Part shown: piece by piece, positions 18,701-26,867 of the stretch
Layout of the letters: every line of letters starts with the position of its first letter
How positions within the stretch are numbered: position 1 is the first letter of the stretch
Source of the DNA: Sedimentibacter acidaminivorans
GTDB taxonomy: Bacteria > Bacillota > Clostridia > Tissierellales > Sedimentibacteraceae
Direction of reading: 5' to 3'
Assembly (NCBI RefSeq): GCF_017873955.1
Contig: NZ_JAGGKS010000002.1
Span: forward strand, 124,001-188,000
Length of the DNA: 64,000 nucleotides
The notes under the pieces: model-generated
The model's database searches: none
Seen by the model: the letters and a program-made list of their open reading frames with translations, nothing else
What the model was told of the DNA's origin: nothing
Program-made: the position numbers and the translations under genes

Positions 18701-19210
18701 TATTAATTCAATCACTTTTTCTTGCGCAGTTTTATATGAATTAATTATTGCCTCTTTTTCTATTGATTGAGTTCCAATTACTTCACCATAAACAGATTTA
18801 TTTATCTTATCCATATTAATTTTTACTTTTTCTAATTCTTCATCTATAAAGTCAAATGTATCAAGCTCTATTGGAAAATCATCCAATGGTCTTTCTCCAT
18901 TTTCATCAAGTATTTTTGATAAAATAAATGATACATTATTAAAATCATCTTTTTTTATTTGGTCAGTATACATCTGTACTGTAAAACTTGTTATATTATC
19001 TGCAAGTAAAACACCATTTCTATCATAAATTTTACCTCTTGGCGCTTTAACAGGTATATCCTTTATTTTTTTAACATCAGCAATTTGCCTATAATCTTCG
19101 CCATGAACTATTGTTAGCACTGCCATTCTAAATCCTAATACCAATAGCATTAAAACTATAACCATATAAATTATATTAAATCTATTCTTGAAAATTTTTT
19201 TCAATCCCAA
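15758..19210 (-). CDS. mrdA: Penicillin-binding protein 2 (elongation transpeptidase)
   Basis: A class B PBP of 1150 residues, long even for Clostridia. One N-terminal membrane helix (about 12-32) is followed by the dimerisation domain (KAPRGKIYDRNGVLLADN), then about 500 residues of lysine- and asparagine-rich insertion, then the transpeptidase. Active-site motifs are Ser774-x-x-Lys777 (STFK), Ser832-Cys-Asn834 and KTG at 1082-1084. It cross-links peptidoglycan during side-wall growth together with MreBCD, encoded immediately upstream. The insertion may fold into extra outside domains. Confidence 0.93.
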   Translation of the reverse strand: MGLKKIFKNRFNIIYMVIVLMLLVLGFRMAVLTIVHGEDYRQIADVKKIKDIPVKAPRGKIYDRNGVLLADNITSFTVQMYTDQIKKDDFNNVSFILSKILDENGERPLDDFPIELDTFDFIDEELEKVKINMDKINKSVYGEVIGTQSIEKEAIINSYKTAQEKVIELIKGNLYEWLIYESSIYGEKYNVKKSVINILKRSLKDMPIDLVNGQFIYINGPDEIIEDSDTNGIEEINNQKQNGNISQINKEDKADETNPIKIWLLKYDINVNNDPNQTVIDLLLKENKYIFNLFSNSKIRRLSYEFLKSKNLISNIKLVKYSFVQDNKFKELKLSLNSKYEEITKLSLAKDDFVLLTMKNSIDNLLQTVYETNSGIVMPGGILCEKLKEVYSDLPVDFKADGQIVTFFYNNEEMKNKYFNQFHLSENTLAYDLIKELAVKNYDILYDVITDDKVKYYSQTELLKYENPNISISDWEYTPIRNKRIWISNNLNSLDEKTSSYSAEQVFNILREKLKIDSSISDYNLRNMLVIRERYNKTSYVSYHPIDICYGISEKSVAMISERSHELNGINVEIEPIRYYPEYNSAAHVLGYLGKISQDYEINEYVVEKGYSPDDIIGKTGVEEKFEDYLRGEKGKKTVEVNNVGKTIKSVSSQAPVPGDDLYLTLDINLQKKAEESLEKGLELIQTGGVYESEWGDFTFKDAYKNATSGALVALDVKTGEVLALANYPSYDLNMFSTGISSEDWSSLLNDSKDPLAPKPLYNISLLTAIQPGSTFKMVTALAALEKGVDPNTKVYCAGTEKVGDRYFSCWIYNMFGGAHGYENMYEAIRDSCNFYFYTTVLGENLATNQKHTVKVDVEDIIEAADKVGLNGKTGIEIAIPQESSGGVPSIEGKKVNIRVYLRLFLEANIQRYLEDGYKIDESMKNEIVEEIVSWIDREEVMTRGSVYDGLKALRLNPDKTNDNGVPLVDIIKYSYINQAVWNSGDNLNISIGQGNNSYTTIQMANYISIISNGGYKRNVSVVKGLKKYNGEDTDYVPLRKSERIVLKDYSNLDVLKKGMRMVSEADSASPYSNFPVVVGSKTGTAQKEGINPETGESYDEFAWYVAFAPYDDPQIAVACVLFQGGSGRYPTPIVRDVIGEYLKFYDENE

Positions 19211-19250
19211 TTTATCACCTCATGTATCTTAAATATACTTATTAAACAAT

Positions 19251-19745
19251 TTATTTTACACTAAATTTATCAAACAGATAAACTACAAATTTCAATACAA
19301 AGATAGAGACAACAGTATTAAATACCATTTGCAATAAAATATTTTTAACTATATATCCAATATTTTCAACATTATATTTAAGGAAAAACAACAAAATATA
19401 TAGTAATACATGAAAAAATAATGTCGCTAGCATAGTTGCAATACTATATAAAATGTAATTTTCTCTGTTTACATCTTCACTAAAAGAGCCTATAACCGAA
19501 CCTATAATGAAATAAATTAATGTATATACTCCAAATACATCATAAAGCATTATATCGTAGAGCATTCCTGTAATTATCCCAATGGCGCCTCCTTTAATTC
19601 CATTTGTCATCATAGCAAAAATCACTACAAATATTAAAGATATATTTGGTATCAATCCAAATATATCTAAGTAATTGTAGAGGGAAGTTTGAAATATAAA
19701 ATTAATTACTACAATAATAACTATTATATTTATTTTTTTCATCAA
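19251..19745 (-). CDS. mreD: Rod shape-determining protein MreD
   Basis: A 164-residue integral membrane protein with five or six predicted helices and the usual MreD pattern (early helix, IGIITGMLYDIMLYDVFGVYTL, hydrophobic C-terminus). It is the membrane partner of MreC in the elongation complex. It lies between mreC (35 nt) and the PBP2 gene (40 nt), the standard order. Confidence 0.88.
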   Translation of the reverse strand: MMKKINIIVIIVVINFIFQTSLYNYLDIFGLIPNISLIFVVIFAMMTNGIKGGAIGIITGMLYDIMLYDVFGVYTLIYFIIGSVIGSFSEDVNRENYILYSIATMLATLFFHVLLYILLFFLKYNVENIGYIVKNILLQMVFNTVVSIFVLKFVVYLFDKFSVK

Positions 19746-19780
19746 AACTTTCCTTTCATGATGACTTATTTAATCAATAT

Positions 19781-20620
19781 CTATCTTTTAATTTTTAATA
19801 CAAACACCTTATATAATTTAGTAAAATCTACGGCAGGACTAATAACTATTTTTTGAGTTGAAGCATCAGTAGTATGTATTATCTCATTTACTTTTCCTAT
19901 ATACAAATCAGGTAAATAAATTTCTCCTATACCTGATGTTACAAGCGAATCACCTTTATTAGCCACTACCTTGCTATTAAAAAAATATCCTGTGACATTA
20001 CCATCTATGCTTCCTTGTAATATACCGCTTTCTTCATTATTTATATCTCTAAAGCTAATTTTACAGGTTCCATCTAAAAGTGTCACTACCTTAGCCCAAT
20101 TGTCACCAGTTTCGGTTACAATTCCAACTAAACCAATTTGTACCATACCCTTTCCTGTTTCAACCGCATGAATAACTATATCATTTTTATTTATTCCGTC
20201 TAATTTACCCTTATCTATAGTAATTCTACTAAACCAGTTAGAATTATCTAAGGCTATCACCTGTCCAGATACATAATCATAATTAAGATTAGCTTTCATT
20301 TTATACTCTGCTTCAAGTGCATCAGACTTATTTACAATATTTTCTAAAATCCTTACTCGCTCTTGCAATTCTTGTACTGTTTCAGTTAATAGGATGTTTT
20401 CTTCTTTCATTTTTACTATATCTTGAACAGAATAAAAAGAATTAGCAAGTGTTTGTCCTATGTTAAAAGTAATTTTCTGAAAACCTGAAAAAAGGTCACC
20501 AAAAATACCCCCATCATTATTCTCAATTTTACCAACTGATGTCAATCCGATGAGTACAATCAAAATAAAAATTATAAGCCAAAACAAAATTTTTTTTATA
20601 TGTTTCTTTATAATATTCAT
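19781..20620 (-). CDS. mreC: Rod shape-determining protein MreC
   Basis: A 279-residue membrane-anchored protein. It has one N-terminal helix (about 12-32), a coiled coil (about 65-105) and a beta-rich outside domain with the MreC signatures NWFSRITIDKG, GLVGIVTETG and VTSGIGEIYLPDLYIGKV. It couples MreB filaments to PBP2. It starts 14 nt after mreB. Confidence 0.92.
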   Translation of the reverse strand: MNIIKKHIKKILFWLIIFILIVLIGLTSVGKIENNDGGIFGDLFSGFQKITFNIGQTLANSFYSVQDIVKMKEENILLTETVQELQERVRILENIVNKSDALEAEYKMKANLNYDYVSGQVIALDNSNWFSRITIDKGKLDGINKNDIVIHAVETGKGMVQIGLVGIVTETGDNWAKVVTLLDGTCKISFRDINNEESGILQGSIDGNVTGYFFNSKVVANKGDSLVTSGIGEIYLPDLYIGKVNEIIHTTDASTQKIVISPAVDFTKLYKVFVLKIKR

Positions 20621-20634
20621 TTTTCACCACTTAT

Positions 20635-21708
20635 CTACATATTTTCGCATATTTTTCCAGCCCCTAGAGCTACGCATTCTAAAGGATTATCTGCAACATG
20701 AACCTTCAATCCGGTTTCCTTCTCTATATATATATCCAAACCCTTTAAAAGAGCTCCTCCACCAGTTAGATATATCCCATTTTCATATAAATCAGCAGCC
20801 AGTTCAGGTGGTGTTCTTTCTAATACTCTCTTTATAGCACCAACGATACTATTTACTGTTTCAATTATAGCTGTTCTAATTTCATCACTAGTAATACTAA
20901 TACTAATAGGTAATCCAGAAACAATGTCCCTTCCCCTAATTTCCATTTGATTAGTTTCTTTTTTTGATTCGTTTATATCTACTTCACCAGACTCATCACT
21001 CTCTGCTTTATCTTTTTTAACTTTAGCTTTTTCTTTATTATAAAATTCATTACTAGCATTCCCTATTACCTTTTTTATGTTTTCAGCAGAAACTAAACCT
21101 ATTTCCATTTTATATTTTAATTTAATATACTCTTTAATATTAGCATCTATGTCATCACCAGCAATTCTTAATGAATCACTAACAACAATTCCTCCAAGTG
21201 AAACAATTGCAATCTCAGTAGTTCCTCCACCTATATCTATTATCATATTTCCTACTGCTTCATGAACCAAAAGTCCTGCACCAATAGCGGCTGCCATTGG
21301 CTCCTCTACTAATTTTACTTTTTTAGCTCCAGAATCATAAGCAACTTCCTCAACAGCTCTTCTCTCAATAGACGTAACTCCTACTGGCACGCAAATAACT
21401 ATATTAGATTTCATAAATCTTCTATTATTAAGTGATTTATTGATAAAATATTTTATCATTGCGCTAGTAATTTCGAAATCTGCAATTACACCATTTTGCA
21501 AAGGTCTTATTGCATTTATTGTTTTTGGTGTTCTGTCAAGCATATACTTAGCATCATTACCAACAGCTCGAACTGTATTTGTATTAACATTTATAGCTAC
21601 TACTGATGGCTCGTTTACTATAATTCCTTTATCGTTGACATACACCAAAGTATTTGATGTACCTAAGTCAATTCCAATATTTTGTGTAAAAAAATTAATA
21701 AATCCCAT
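20635..21708 (-). CDS. mreB: Actin-like cell-shape protein MreB
   Basis: A 357-residue bacterial actin. It carries the phosphate-1 motif IGIDLGTSNT (11-20), phosphate-2 IDIGGGTTEIA (157-167) and the adenosine loop GIYLTGGGALLKG. Residues about 218-252 hold a charged insertion of roughly 30 residues, rich in Lys, Glu and Asp, just before MEIRGRD, where ordinary MreB has only about ten. It organises side-wall synthesis with MreC, MreD and PBP2, all downstream on the same strand. Confidence 0.95.
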   Translation of the reverse strand: MGFINFFTQNIGIDLGTSNTLVYVNDKGIIVNEPSVVAINVNTNTVRAVGNDAKYMLDRTPKTINAIRPLQNGVIADFEITSAMIKYFINKSLNNRRFMKSNIVICVPVGVTSIERRAVEEVAYDSGAKKVKLVEEPMAAAIGAGLLVHEAVGNMIIDIGGGTTEIAIVSLGGIVVSDSLRIAGDDIDANIKEYIKLKYKMEIGLVSAENIKKVIGNASNEFYNKEKAKVKKDKAESDESGEVDINESKKETNQMEIRGRDIVSGLPISISITSDEIRTAIIETVNSIVGAIKRVLERTPPELAADLYENGIYLTGGGALLKGLDIYIEKETGLKVHVADNPLECVALGAGKICENM

Positions 21709-21763
21709 GTTTATGTTAATCCTTTCTTCCTACCTATCTATGCGCCAATTAAGCGATTTAATT

Positions 21764-22453
21764 TCAAATATATCCTTCTTCTTTAAAACTAAAAAATTTG
21801 CCATCACCAATAATAATATGATCTATAACCTTAATACCTATAATTTTTCCGCATTCCACTAATCTATTTGTAAGTGCAATATCTTCTTTACTAGGCTCTG
21901 ATTCACCGCTAGGATGATTATGTACAAGAATAATAGAAGATGATGAATTAATAATAGCTTCTTGAAAAACCTCACGTGGATGCACTATTGAACTATTTAA
22001 ACTACCAATAGATATCTCTGAAACCTTTATAATGTTATTTTTTGTATCAAGCAATATAATTTTAAAGTATTCTTTTTTGTAATATCGCATTTCTTCCATC
22101 ATAACAACAGCAGCATCATTAGGTGATGAAATTTTAATTTTTTCATATCTAAAAGCACTTATTCTTTTACTAAGTTCAGCAACTGCCATTAATTGTGATG
22201 CTTTAACATTACTTATCCCATAATGCTTTCTAAATTTGTTAGGAGTACCTTCAGCAATATTTTTTAATCCCTTACCATCTTCTCTTAATAATTTCTGAGC
22301 CAAAACAATTGCATTTTCTTGTTTGCTTCCAGTCCTTAAAATTACTGCAATTAACTCTGAATTTGATAGAGAGTTAGCCCCATACTTTAGTAACTTTTCT
22401 TGAGGCCTTTCATCAACAGGTATAGATTTTATAGTATAATTATTATTGTCCAT
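21764..22453 (-). CDS. radC: RadC family JAB-domain protein
   Basis: A 229-residue protein with an N-terminal helix-hairpin-helix-like region (SIPVDERPQEKLLKYG) and a C-terminal JAB/MPN metalloprotease-like domain carrying HNHPSGESEPSKED. Its biochemical role is unknown despite the name; it is a frequent neighbour of mreB and maf. The start ATG is placed after GGAGGATAAA. Confidence 0.9.
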   Translation of the reverse strand: MDNNNYTIKSIPVDERPQEKLLKYGANSLSNSELIAVILRTGSKQENAIVLAQKLLREDGKGLKNIAEGTPNKFRKHYGISNVKASQLMAVAELSKRISAFRYEKIKISSPNDAAVVMMEEMRYYKKEYFKIILLDTKNNIIKVSEISIGSLNSSIVHPREVFQEAIINSSSSIILVHNHPSGESEPSKEDIALTNRLVECGKIIGIKVIDHIIIGDGKFFSFKEEGYI

Positions 22454-22486
22454 TTTATCCTCCAATATGCAATATAATATTGTTTC

Positions 22487-23065
22487 CTAAAGCAATTCTA
22501 AAGAAAAATGTTTTTTCAACAAATAATTTAATTTACTTAATGGTAATCCTTTCACATTATTATAACATCCATCAATCTTTTTTACTAATAATTCTCCATA
22601 ACCCTGTATGCCATAACTACCTGCCTTATCTATATATTCTCCTAAGTCTAAATACTTGAGGATTTCATTGTCACTCAATTCGTTAAATACTACCTCTGTT
22701 TTTTCAAAATCAACTACCTTTTTATTTGATATAGTGTCAATAATACAAATTCCCGTAAATACACTATGTTTTTTTCCAGACAAGTCCTTAAGCATTTGAA
22801 ATCCTTCTTCTATATTATTTGGCTTTCCCATAACCTCATCCATGTAAACTATAGTATCTGCAGCTATAATGATACCATGTTCATCACATAATTTTAATCC
22901 AGCACTGGCCTTCTCAAATGCAATTTTCATAACAGTTGTTTGCGGTTTATCATTTGGGTTCACTATTTCTTGTACTTCAGATGAATATACTTTTATATCC
23001 TTAAAATATTTACTTAACATCTCTATTCTTCTTGGTGATTTTGATGCTAAAATTATTTTTTTCAT
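22487..23065 (-). CDS. maf: Maf-like nucleotide pyrophosphatase
   Basis: A 192-residue Maf/YhdE protein: LASKSPRRIEML at the start, ADTIVYMDEVMGKP and GYGELLVKKIDGCYNNVKGLP later. Family members hydrolyse dTTP, UTP or modified nucleotides to monophosphates and influence septum formation. The position between DUF4321 and radC/mreB is typical for Firmicutes. Confidence 0.93.
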   Translation of the reverse strand: MKKIILASKSPRRIEMLSKYFKDIKVYSSEVQEIVNPNDKPQTTVMKIAFEKASAGLKLCDEHGIIIAADTIVYMDEVMGKPNNIEEGFQMLKDLSGKKHSVFTGICIIDTISNKKVVDFEKTEVVFNELSDNEILKYLDLGEYIDKAGSYGIQGYGELLVKKIDGCYNNVKGLPLSKLNYLLKKHFSLELL

Positions 23066-23076
23066 ACTATATATCC

Positions 23077-23319
23077 CTATAACTTTCTATAAGCTATTAT
23101 TGCTATTATTATGCCAATTATTCCTGCTAATGTTAAATTTGCACTAAAACCAAATGTTAAAGTAATAATGTTTAAATCTAAAGTCGTTGGACCAAAACCA
23201 ATTGCTTCTCCATAATTTAAAATAGGGAGATAATTTGCGAAAACCTTACCTAAAATACTCCCTATTATTGACCCTACAAGTATCAATATTAAAAAATAAA
23301 TTGAATTACCCCTTTTCAT
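23077..23319 (-). CDS. DUF4321 membrane protein
   Basis: An 80-residue protein with two membrane helices (about 7-28 and 55-76) and the central GFGPTTLDLNIITLTFG segment of DUF4321. It is a usual neighbour of maf in Clostridia. Function unknown. Confidence 0.8.
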   Translation of the reverse strand: MKRGNSIYFLILILVGSIIGSILGKVFANYLPILNYGEAIGFGPTTLDLNIITLTFGFSANLTLAGIIGIIIAIIAYRKL

Positions 23320-23320
23320 T

Positions 23321-23842
23321 TTATACCTCTTTCGTCTTATTCAATAAATTTTTATTTAAATTATCAGTTATATAAATAGAAGTATACCCTACAAAACATC
23401 CCGTAAAAATACTTACCAAAGACATAATTGGCAAATATGTGTACATGCTTAAACTTTCAAACATAATAGCTGAAACTGTTATTTGAGATGCATTGTGAGT
23501 AATAGCACCTAAAACACTTATACCAATAAGGCTAAAATATTTTTTTGTATATTTTAATCCCATATGCATAACTATTACACTTAATACTCCACTTGTAACA
23601 CTATATATAAAACTTATTGGATTTCCTGCAACAAACATCATCAGTACACACCTCAAAATAACAACCAGCATTGAATCTTTAAAACCAAATATTACTATAG
23701 CTGTAAGTGTTACAATATTTGCTAATCCAAGCCTAGCACCTGGTGCTATAAATGGTAAGGGAATCATTCCTTCTATTATGCTAAGTATCATAGCTCCAGC
23801 AGTTAATAGAGACAGAAAAATATATCTTTGTAATTTACTCAT
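23321..23842 (-). CDS. Gx transporter family protein
   Basis: A 173-residue, very hydrophobic protein with about five helices. It has the PLPFIAPGARLGLANIVTL and MFVAGNPISFIYSVTSG stretches of the family once annotated as heptaprenyl diphosphate synthase component I. It resembles small substrate-binding (S) components of ECF-type transporters. Only one nucleotide separates it from DUF4321, so translation is coupled. Substrate unknown. Confidence 0.82.
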   Translation of the reverse strand: MSKLQRYIFLSLLTAGAMILSIIEGMIPLPFIAPGARLGLANIVTLTAIVIFGFKDSMLVVILRCVLMMFVAGNPISFIYSVTSGVLSVIVMHMGLKYTKKYFSLIGISVLGAITHNASQITVSAIMFESLSMYTYLPIMSLVSIFTGCFVGYTSIYITDNLNKNLLNKTKEV

Positions 23843-23870
23843 AATTTAACTCATTTCTTTTTATCTAGCC

Positions 23871-24260
23871 CTATGGAGCTATAAAATCAATTTCCTTATT
23901 TTTTTTATCAGACATTACTTTTATTATCAACTTATTTGGTAAACACACAATATTTTCTCCATTACCACTAATTTTACCTTGATGAATACAATATTGGTCT
24001 GGACAACTAGCACCTTCTATCCATATTTTTCCATTTTCAATTTTTATATTATTGTATCCATTAGAAGATTTAACAGCAATTTCATTTTTATAACTTTCCT
24101 TTAAAATATATTCGCCAACAATTTTATCTTCAGAGTATATGACAGCTATATTAGTATTGGAATATGTAATATTCCTACTATTATAAAGTATAAAAAAGCT
24201 ACTTATTACTATTATAAAAATTATTAGCAACATATCATAAATATTTATTTTTGTTTTCAT
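23871..24260 (-). CDS. NusG domain II-containing protein
   Basis: A 129-residue protein with one N-terminal membrane helix and an outside NusG-II-like beta domain. It carries a Cys pair (ASCPDQYCIHQG) and NIVCLPNKLIIKV. It regularly occurs with the Gx transporter gene that follows it. First gene of the long minus-strand run, 37 nt downstream of a good promoter. Role unknown. Confidence 0.8.
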   Translation of the reverse strand: MKTKINIYDMLLIIFIIVISSFFILYNSRNITYSNTNIAVIYSEDKIVGEYILKESYKNEIAVKSSNGYNNIKIENGKIWIEGASCPDQYCIHQGKISGNGENIVCLPNKLIIKVMSDKKNKEIDFIAP

Positions 24261-24296
24261 AATTTTCCTTTTATTTTATAATAACAGATAATTGCT

Positions 24297-24325
24297 ATTC
24301 TATCATTTTTTTAAACTATTTTCAA
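24297..24325 (-). promoter_or_regulatory. Promoter of the maf-mre operon
   Basis: TTGAAA (24325-24320), 17-nt spacer, TAGAAT (24302-24297) on the minus strand. Confidence 0.72.
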
Positions 24326-24408
24326 GTTTGTATATACTTTTTTCTACATGTTTTTTTTTATAATACAATAGATTAAATCATCCATTTTACAAACTAATAT
24401 ATTATTGA

Positions 24409-24437
24409 TTTACATGTACATATAAAACTGATAAAAT
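24409..24437 (+). promoter_or_regulatory. Candidate corA promoter
   Basis: TTTACA (24409-24414), 17 nt, TAAAAT (24432-24437). Confidence 0.55.
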
Positions 24438-24484
24438 AAATATTATACTTGTCTTATATAAATAATATACTTTGAGGTGAAACA

Positions 24485-25417
24485 TTGAAAGTTTATAAAA
24501 TAAGCGATAAAAATTTAATTGAAACATCATTTGAATCTTCTATAGAAGATAATAAAGAAAAGTATTGGATTATAATTAATCCTGAAGAGCTTCAAAAAAA
24601 CAATAAATTGTTCAAATTTAATCATCAAACCATTTTTGACTGTATGCATAACGAAGATACTCCTAAAATAGAAATATATAAAGACTATGATTTTGGAATA
24701 GTAAACATTATTGGTTATAAGCAAAACTACTTTAAAGTAAGTGAATTAGATTTTTATATAACAAAAAAATACTTAATTTTTGTTTGTAAGAATGATTTAA
24801 AAATGTTTAAAGAAATAGAAGACGATGTTATAACAAAGGGAACTTTAAGTATAAGTTTTGAAAAGATTTTATACAATTTAATTGATAAATTAACAATTAA
24901 TGACTTTAAAGTTCTTTCTAATCTTGAAATCGAAATATCTAATGTTGAAGAGGATGTAATCCAAGGTAAAACAAAAGATTATGTTTCTGATATTTTATCT
25001 CTAAAAAACAGGCTTTTGTTTTTAAAAAAGCATTACGAACCATTACTTGATATAGTAGAAGATTTAACTGAAAATCAAAATCATTTACTTGACGAAAATT
25101 CTATTGCATATTTTACTATATTGTTAAACCGAATTGAACGTCTAAATAGAAAGGTAGGAAATTTAAGGGATTATATTACTCAAGTTAGAGAGTCTTATCA
25201 ATCACAACTAGATATAAATTTAAATAATATTATGAGACTTTTTACCGTAATCACATTAATCTTTTCGCCTTTGACTCTAATTGTTGGATGGTACGGTATG
25301 AATTTTGTACATATGCCTGAACTTAAATGGGCATACGGATATATGTTTGTAACTATTTTATGCATATCCGTAGTAATTATCTGTATCATATTTTTTAAAA
25401 AGAAAAAACTAATGTAG
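24485..25417 (+). CDS. CorA-type divalent cation transporter
   Basis: A 310-residue CorA/MIT channel. It has a long cytosolic alpha/beta and helical N-terminus and two C-terminal membrane helices, with the pore motif YGMNF (in GWYGMNFVHMPEL) at the end of the first. It imports Mg2+ or exports/imports Co2+ and Ni2+ depending on subtype. The start is TTG 24485 behind GAGGTG. It forms a single-gene transcript. Confidence 0.92.
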   Translation: MKVYKISDKNLIETSFESSIEDNKEKYWIIINPEELQKNNKLFKFNHQTIFDCMHNEDTPKIEIYKDYDFGIVNIIGYKQNYFKVSELDFYITKKYLIFVCKNDLKMFKEIEDDVITKGTLSISFEKILYNLIDKLTINDFKVLSNLEIEISNVEEDVIQGKTKDYVSDILSLKNRLLFLKKHYEPLLDIVEDLTENQNHLLDENSIAYFTILLNRIERLNRKVGNLRDYITQVRESYQSQLDINLNNIMRLFTVITLIFSPLTLIVGWYGMNFVHMPELKWAYGYMFVTILCISVVIICIIFFKKKKLM

Positions 25418-25434
25418 TGTTTATTACCTTCATA

Positions 25435-25471
25435 GGCAATATATAACTTATATAAACAATTATATATTGCC
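25435..25471. terminator. Hairpin between convergent corA and DUF4241 genes
   Basis: GGCAATATATAA (25435-25446) pairs with TTATATATTGCC (25460-25471). The T-run is weak. Confidence 0.6.
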
Positions 25472-25498
25472 CTTATCTAATATTTAAGCAGATTTTTC

Positions 25499-26131
25499 TC
25501 ATGCTTCTATTACCATGAAATCTGTAACTAGTTTTACTAACTTATTATTTTTATCAAACCCATAATATGTTGGAAAAACTCCTGAATTCCAACCACTTGC
25601 AAAAACTATTATATTACTTCCGGTTTTTTCATCAATAATAACATCTGCCCACGATTTATCACCTTTTCTAATCGTATCCTTAATATTATTTTCATATTTT
25701 TCTAATTCATCTTCACCTAAAACATCTAAAACACTCATTACATGTTCATCCATGAAGCAACCAAGTCCATTTTCTACCTCATATCCCATAAATTCATCAG
25801 ATGCAAAACTACTAGAATTTTCACCCTCAAATAATGCCATTTCCCATTTAACAGGTATATTTTCATTAAATCTAAGTTCTGCTAATACTGCTTGTGTTTT
25901 TCTTTTTTCAATTTTACCATTGTAGATATAAACTGTATATGTTCCTGGTGCAACACTTTTAGAATAACACTGGTCATCATACAATAAAATAGGATCTGTT
26001 GCAATAACTTTTCCTGTTGCTAATTTTAACTTTCCAGCCTCAACCTTTTCAATTTGCATCCTTCCAAATTCAGTATCAATCATCTTAGTATTACCTTTTG
26101 TTATATTTAATACATCTTTGTTTATATACAT
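25499..26131 (-). CDS. DUF4241 domain protein
   Basis: A 210-residue protein recognisable as DUF4241 by PGTYTVYIYNG, the DEHVMSVLD stretch and GWNSGVFPTYYGFDKN near the end. No signal peptide. DUF4241 proteins also appear as immunity-like proteins, but no toxin gene is next to this one. The start at 26131 follows AAAGGAG; upstream in-frame codons overlap nrdR and lack a ribosome site. Function unknown. Confidence 0.75.
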   Translation of the reverse strand: MYINKDVLNITKGNTKMIDTEFGRMQIEKVEAGKLKLATGKVIATDPILLYDDQCYSKSVAPGTYTVYIYNGKIEKRKTQAVLAELRFNENIPVKWEMALFEGENSSSFASDEFMGYEVENGLGCFMDEHVMSVLDVLGEDELEKYENNIKDTIRKGDKSWADVIIDEKTGSNIIVFASGWNSGVFPTYYGFDKNNKLVKLVTDFMVIEA

Positions 26132-26171
26132 AATTCTACTCCTTTCACGTCTATAATAATGTGCGCTAAAC

Positions 26172-26633
26172 TTACTTTTTCCTTTCATCAAGAATTCTTT
26201 TCAGCTCGTTCATAAAAGTATCAATATCTTTGAATTGCCTATAGACTGAAGCAAATCTTACATAAGCAACATCATCTACATTCTGCAATTCATCCATAAC
26301 GGCTTCTCCAATAAACGCTGTAGAAACTTCATTCTGGAATTCATTATAAAGCTGCTTTTCAACCTTATCAGCTATATTTTCTATTTGCTCTAATGTAACA
26401 GATCTTTTATCACAAGCTCTAATAAGTCCATTAATAATTTTATCTCTATTATATCCCTGTCGAGTTCCATCTCTTTTTATAACTACAATTTGAGTTTCCT
26501 CTATTTTTTCATAGGTTGTAAATCTATGTCCACATTCAATACATTCTCTTCGGCGTCTAATTTTAAATCCATCTTCTGTAGGTCTTGTATCAATTACTTT
26601 ACTCTCATAAAAACTGCATTTCGGACATTTCAT
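26172..26633 (-). CDS. nrdR: Transcriptional repressor NrdR
   Basis: A 153-residue regulator of ribonucleotide reductase genes. The N-terminal zinc ribbon is CPKC...RRRECIECGHRF and the ATP-cone domain spans about 49-139. It senses dATP/ATP and represses nrd operons. No nrd gene is in the window. Length and order are canonical. Confidence 0.96.
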   Translation of the reverse strand: MKCPKCSFYESKVIDTRPTEDGFKIRRRRECIECGHRFTTYEKIEETQIVVIKRDGTRQGYNRDKIINGLIRACDKRSVTLEQIENIADKVEKQLYNEFQNEVSTAFIGEAVMDELQNVDDVAYVRFASVYRQFKDIDTFMNELKRILDERKK

Positions 26634-26821
26634 ATTATATTATACCTCCTTTAATTGATTTTACTAAATATTTATATTAAAGTAAATAAATTTATTAAAA
26701 AATTCATATTTTATGGTATAATATCACATATAACAACTTAATCATAGTATTTTAATTATAAAAATATAAATTGTTAGTAAATATATTAAAAAATGATGAA
26801 TACTTTTATAAAGATTTTACT

Positions 26822-26867
26822 AATACAAAATTTATGAGAGACCTTAGTCCCTCATAAATTTTGTATT
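26822..26867 (-). terminator. 21-bp hairpin at the end of mscS
   Basis: AATACAAAATTTATGAGAGAC (arm 26822-26842) pairs with 26847-26867 with a single G-U wobble and a 4-nt loop. It overlaps the mscS stop codon and lacks a T-run, so it may also act as an mRNA 3'-end stabiliser. Confidence 0.65.

Noticed and set aside
22441-22470. ATG or TTG inside GGAGGA before radC, carA, comEA and the GNAT gene as true starts
   Set aside because: In each case the upstream start codon overlaps the ribosome binding site that serves the next in-frame ATG 12 bases later.
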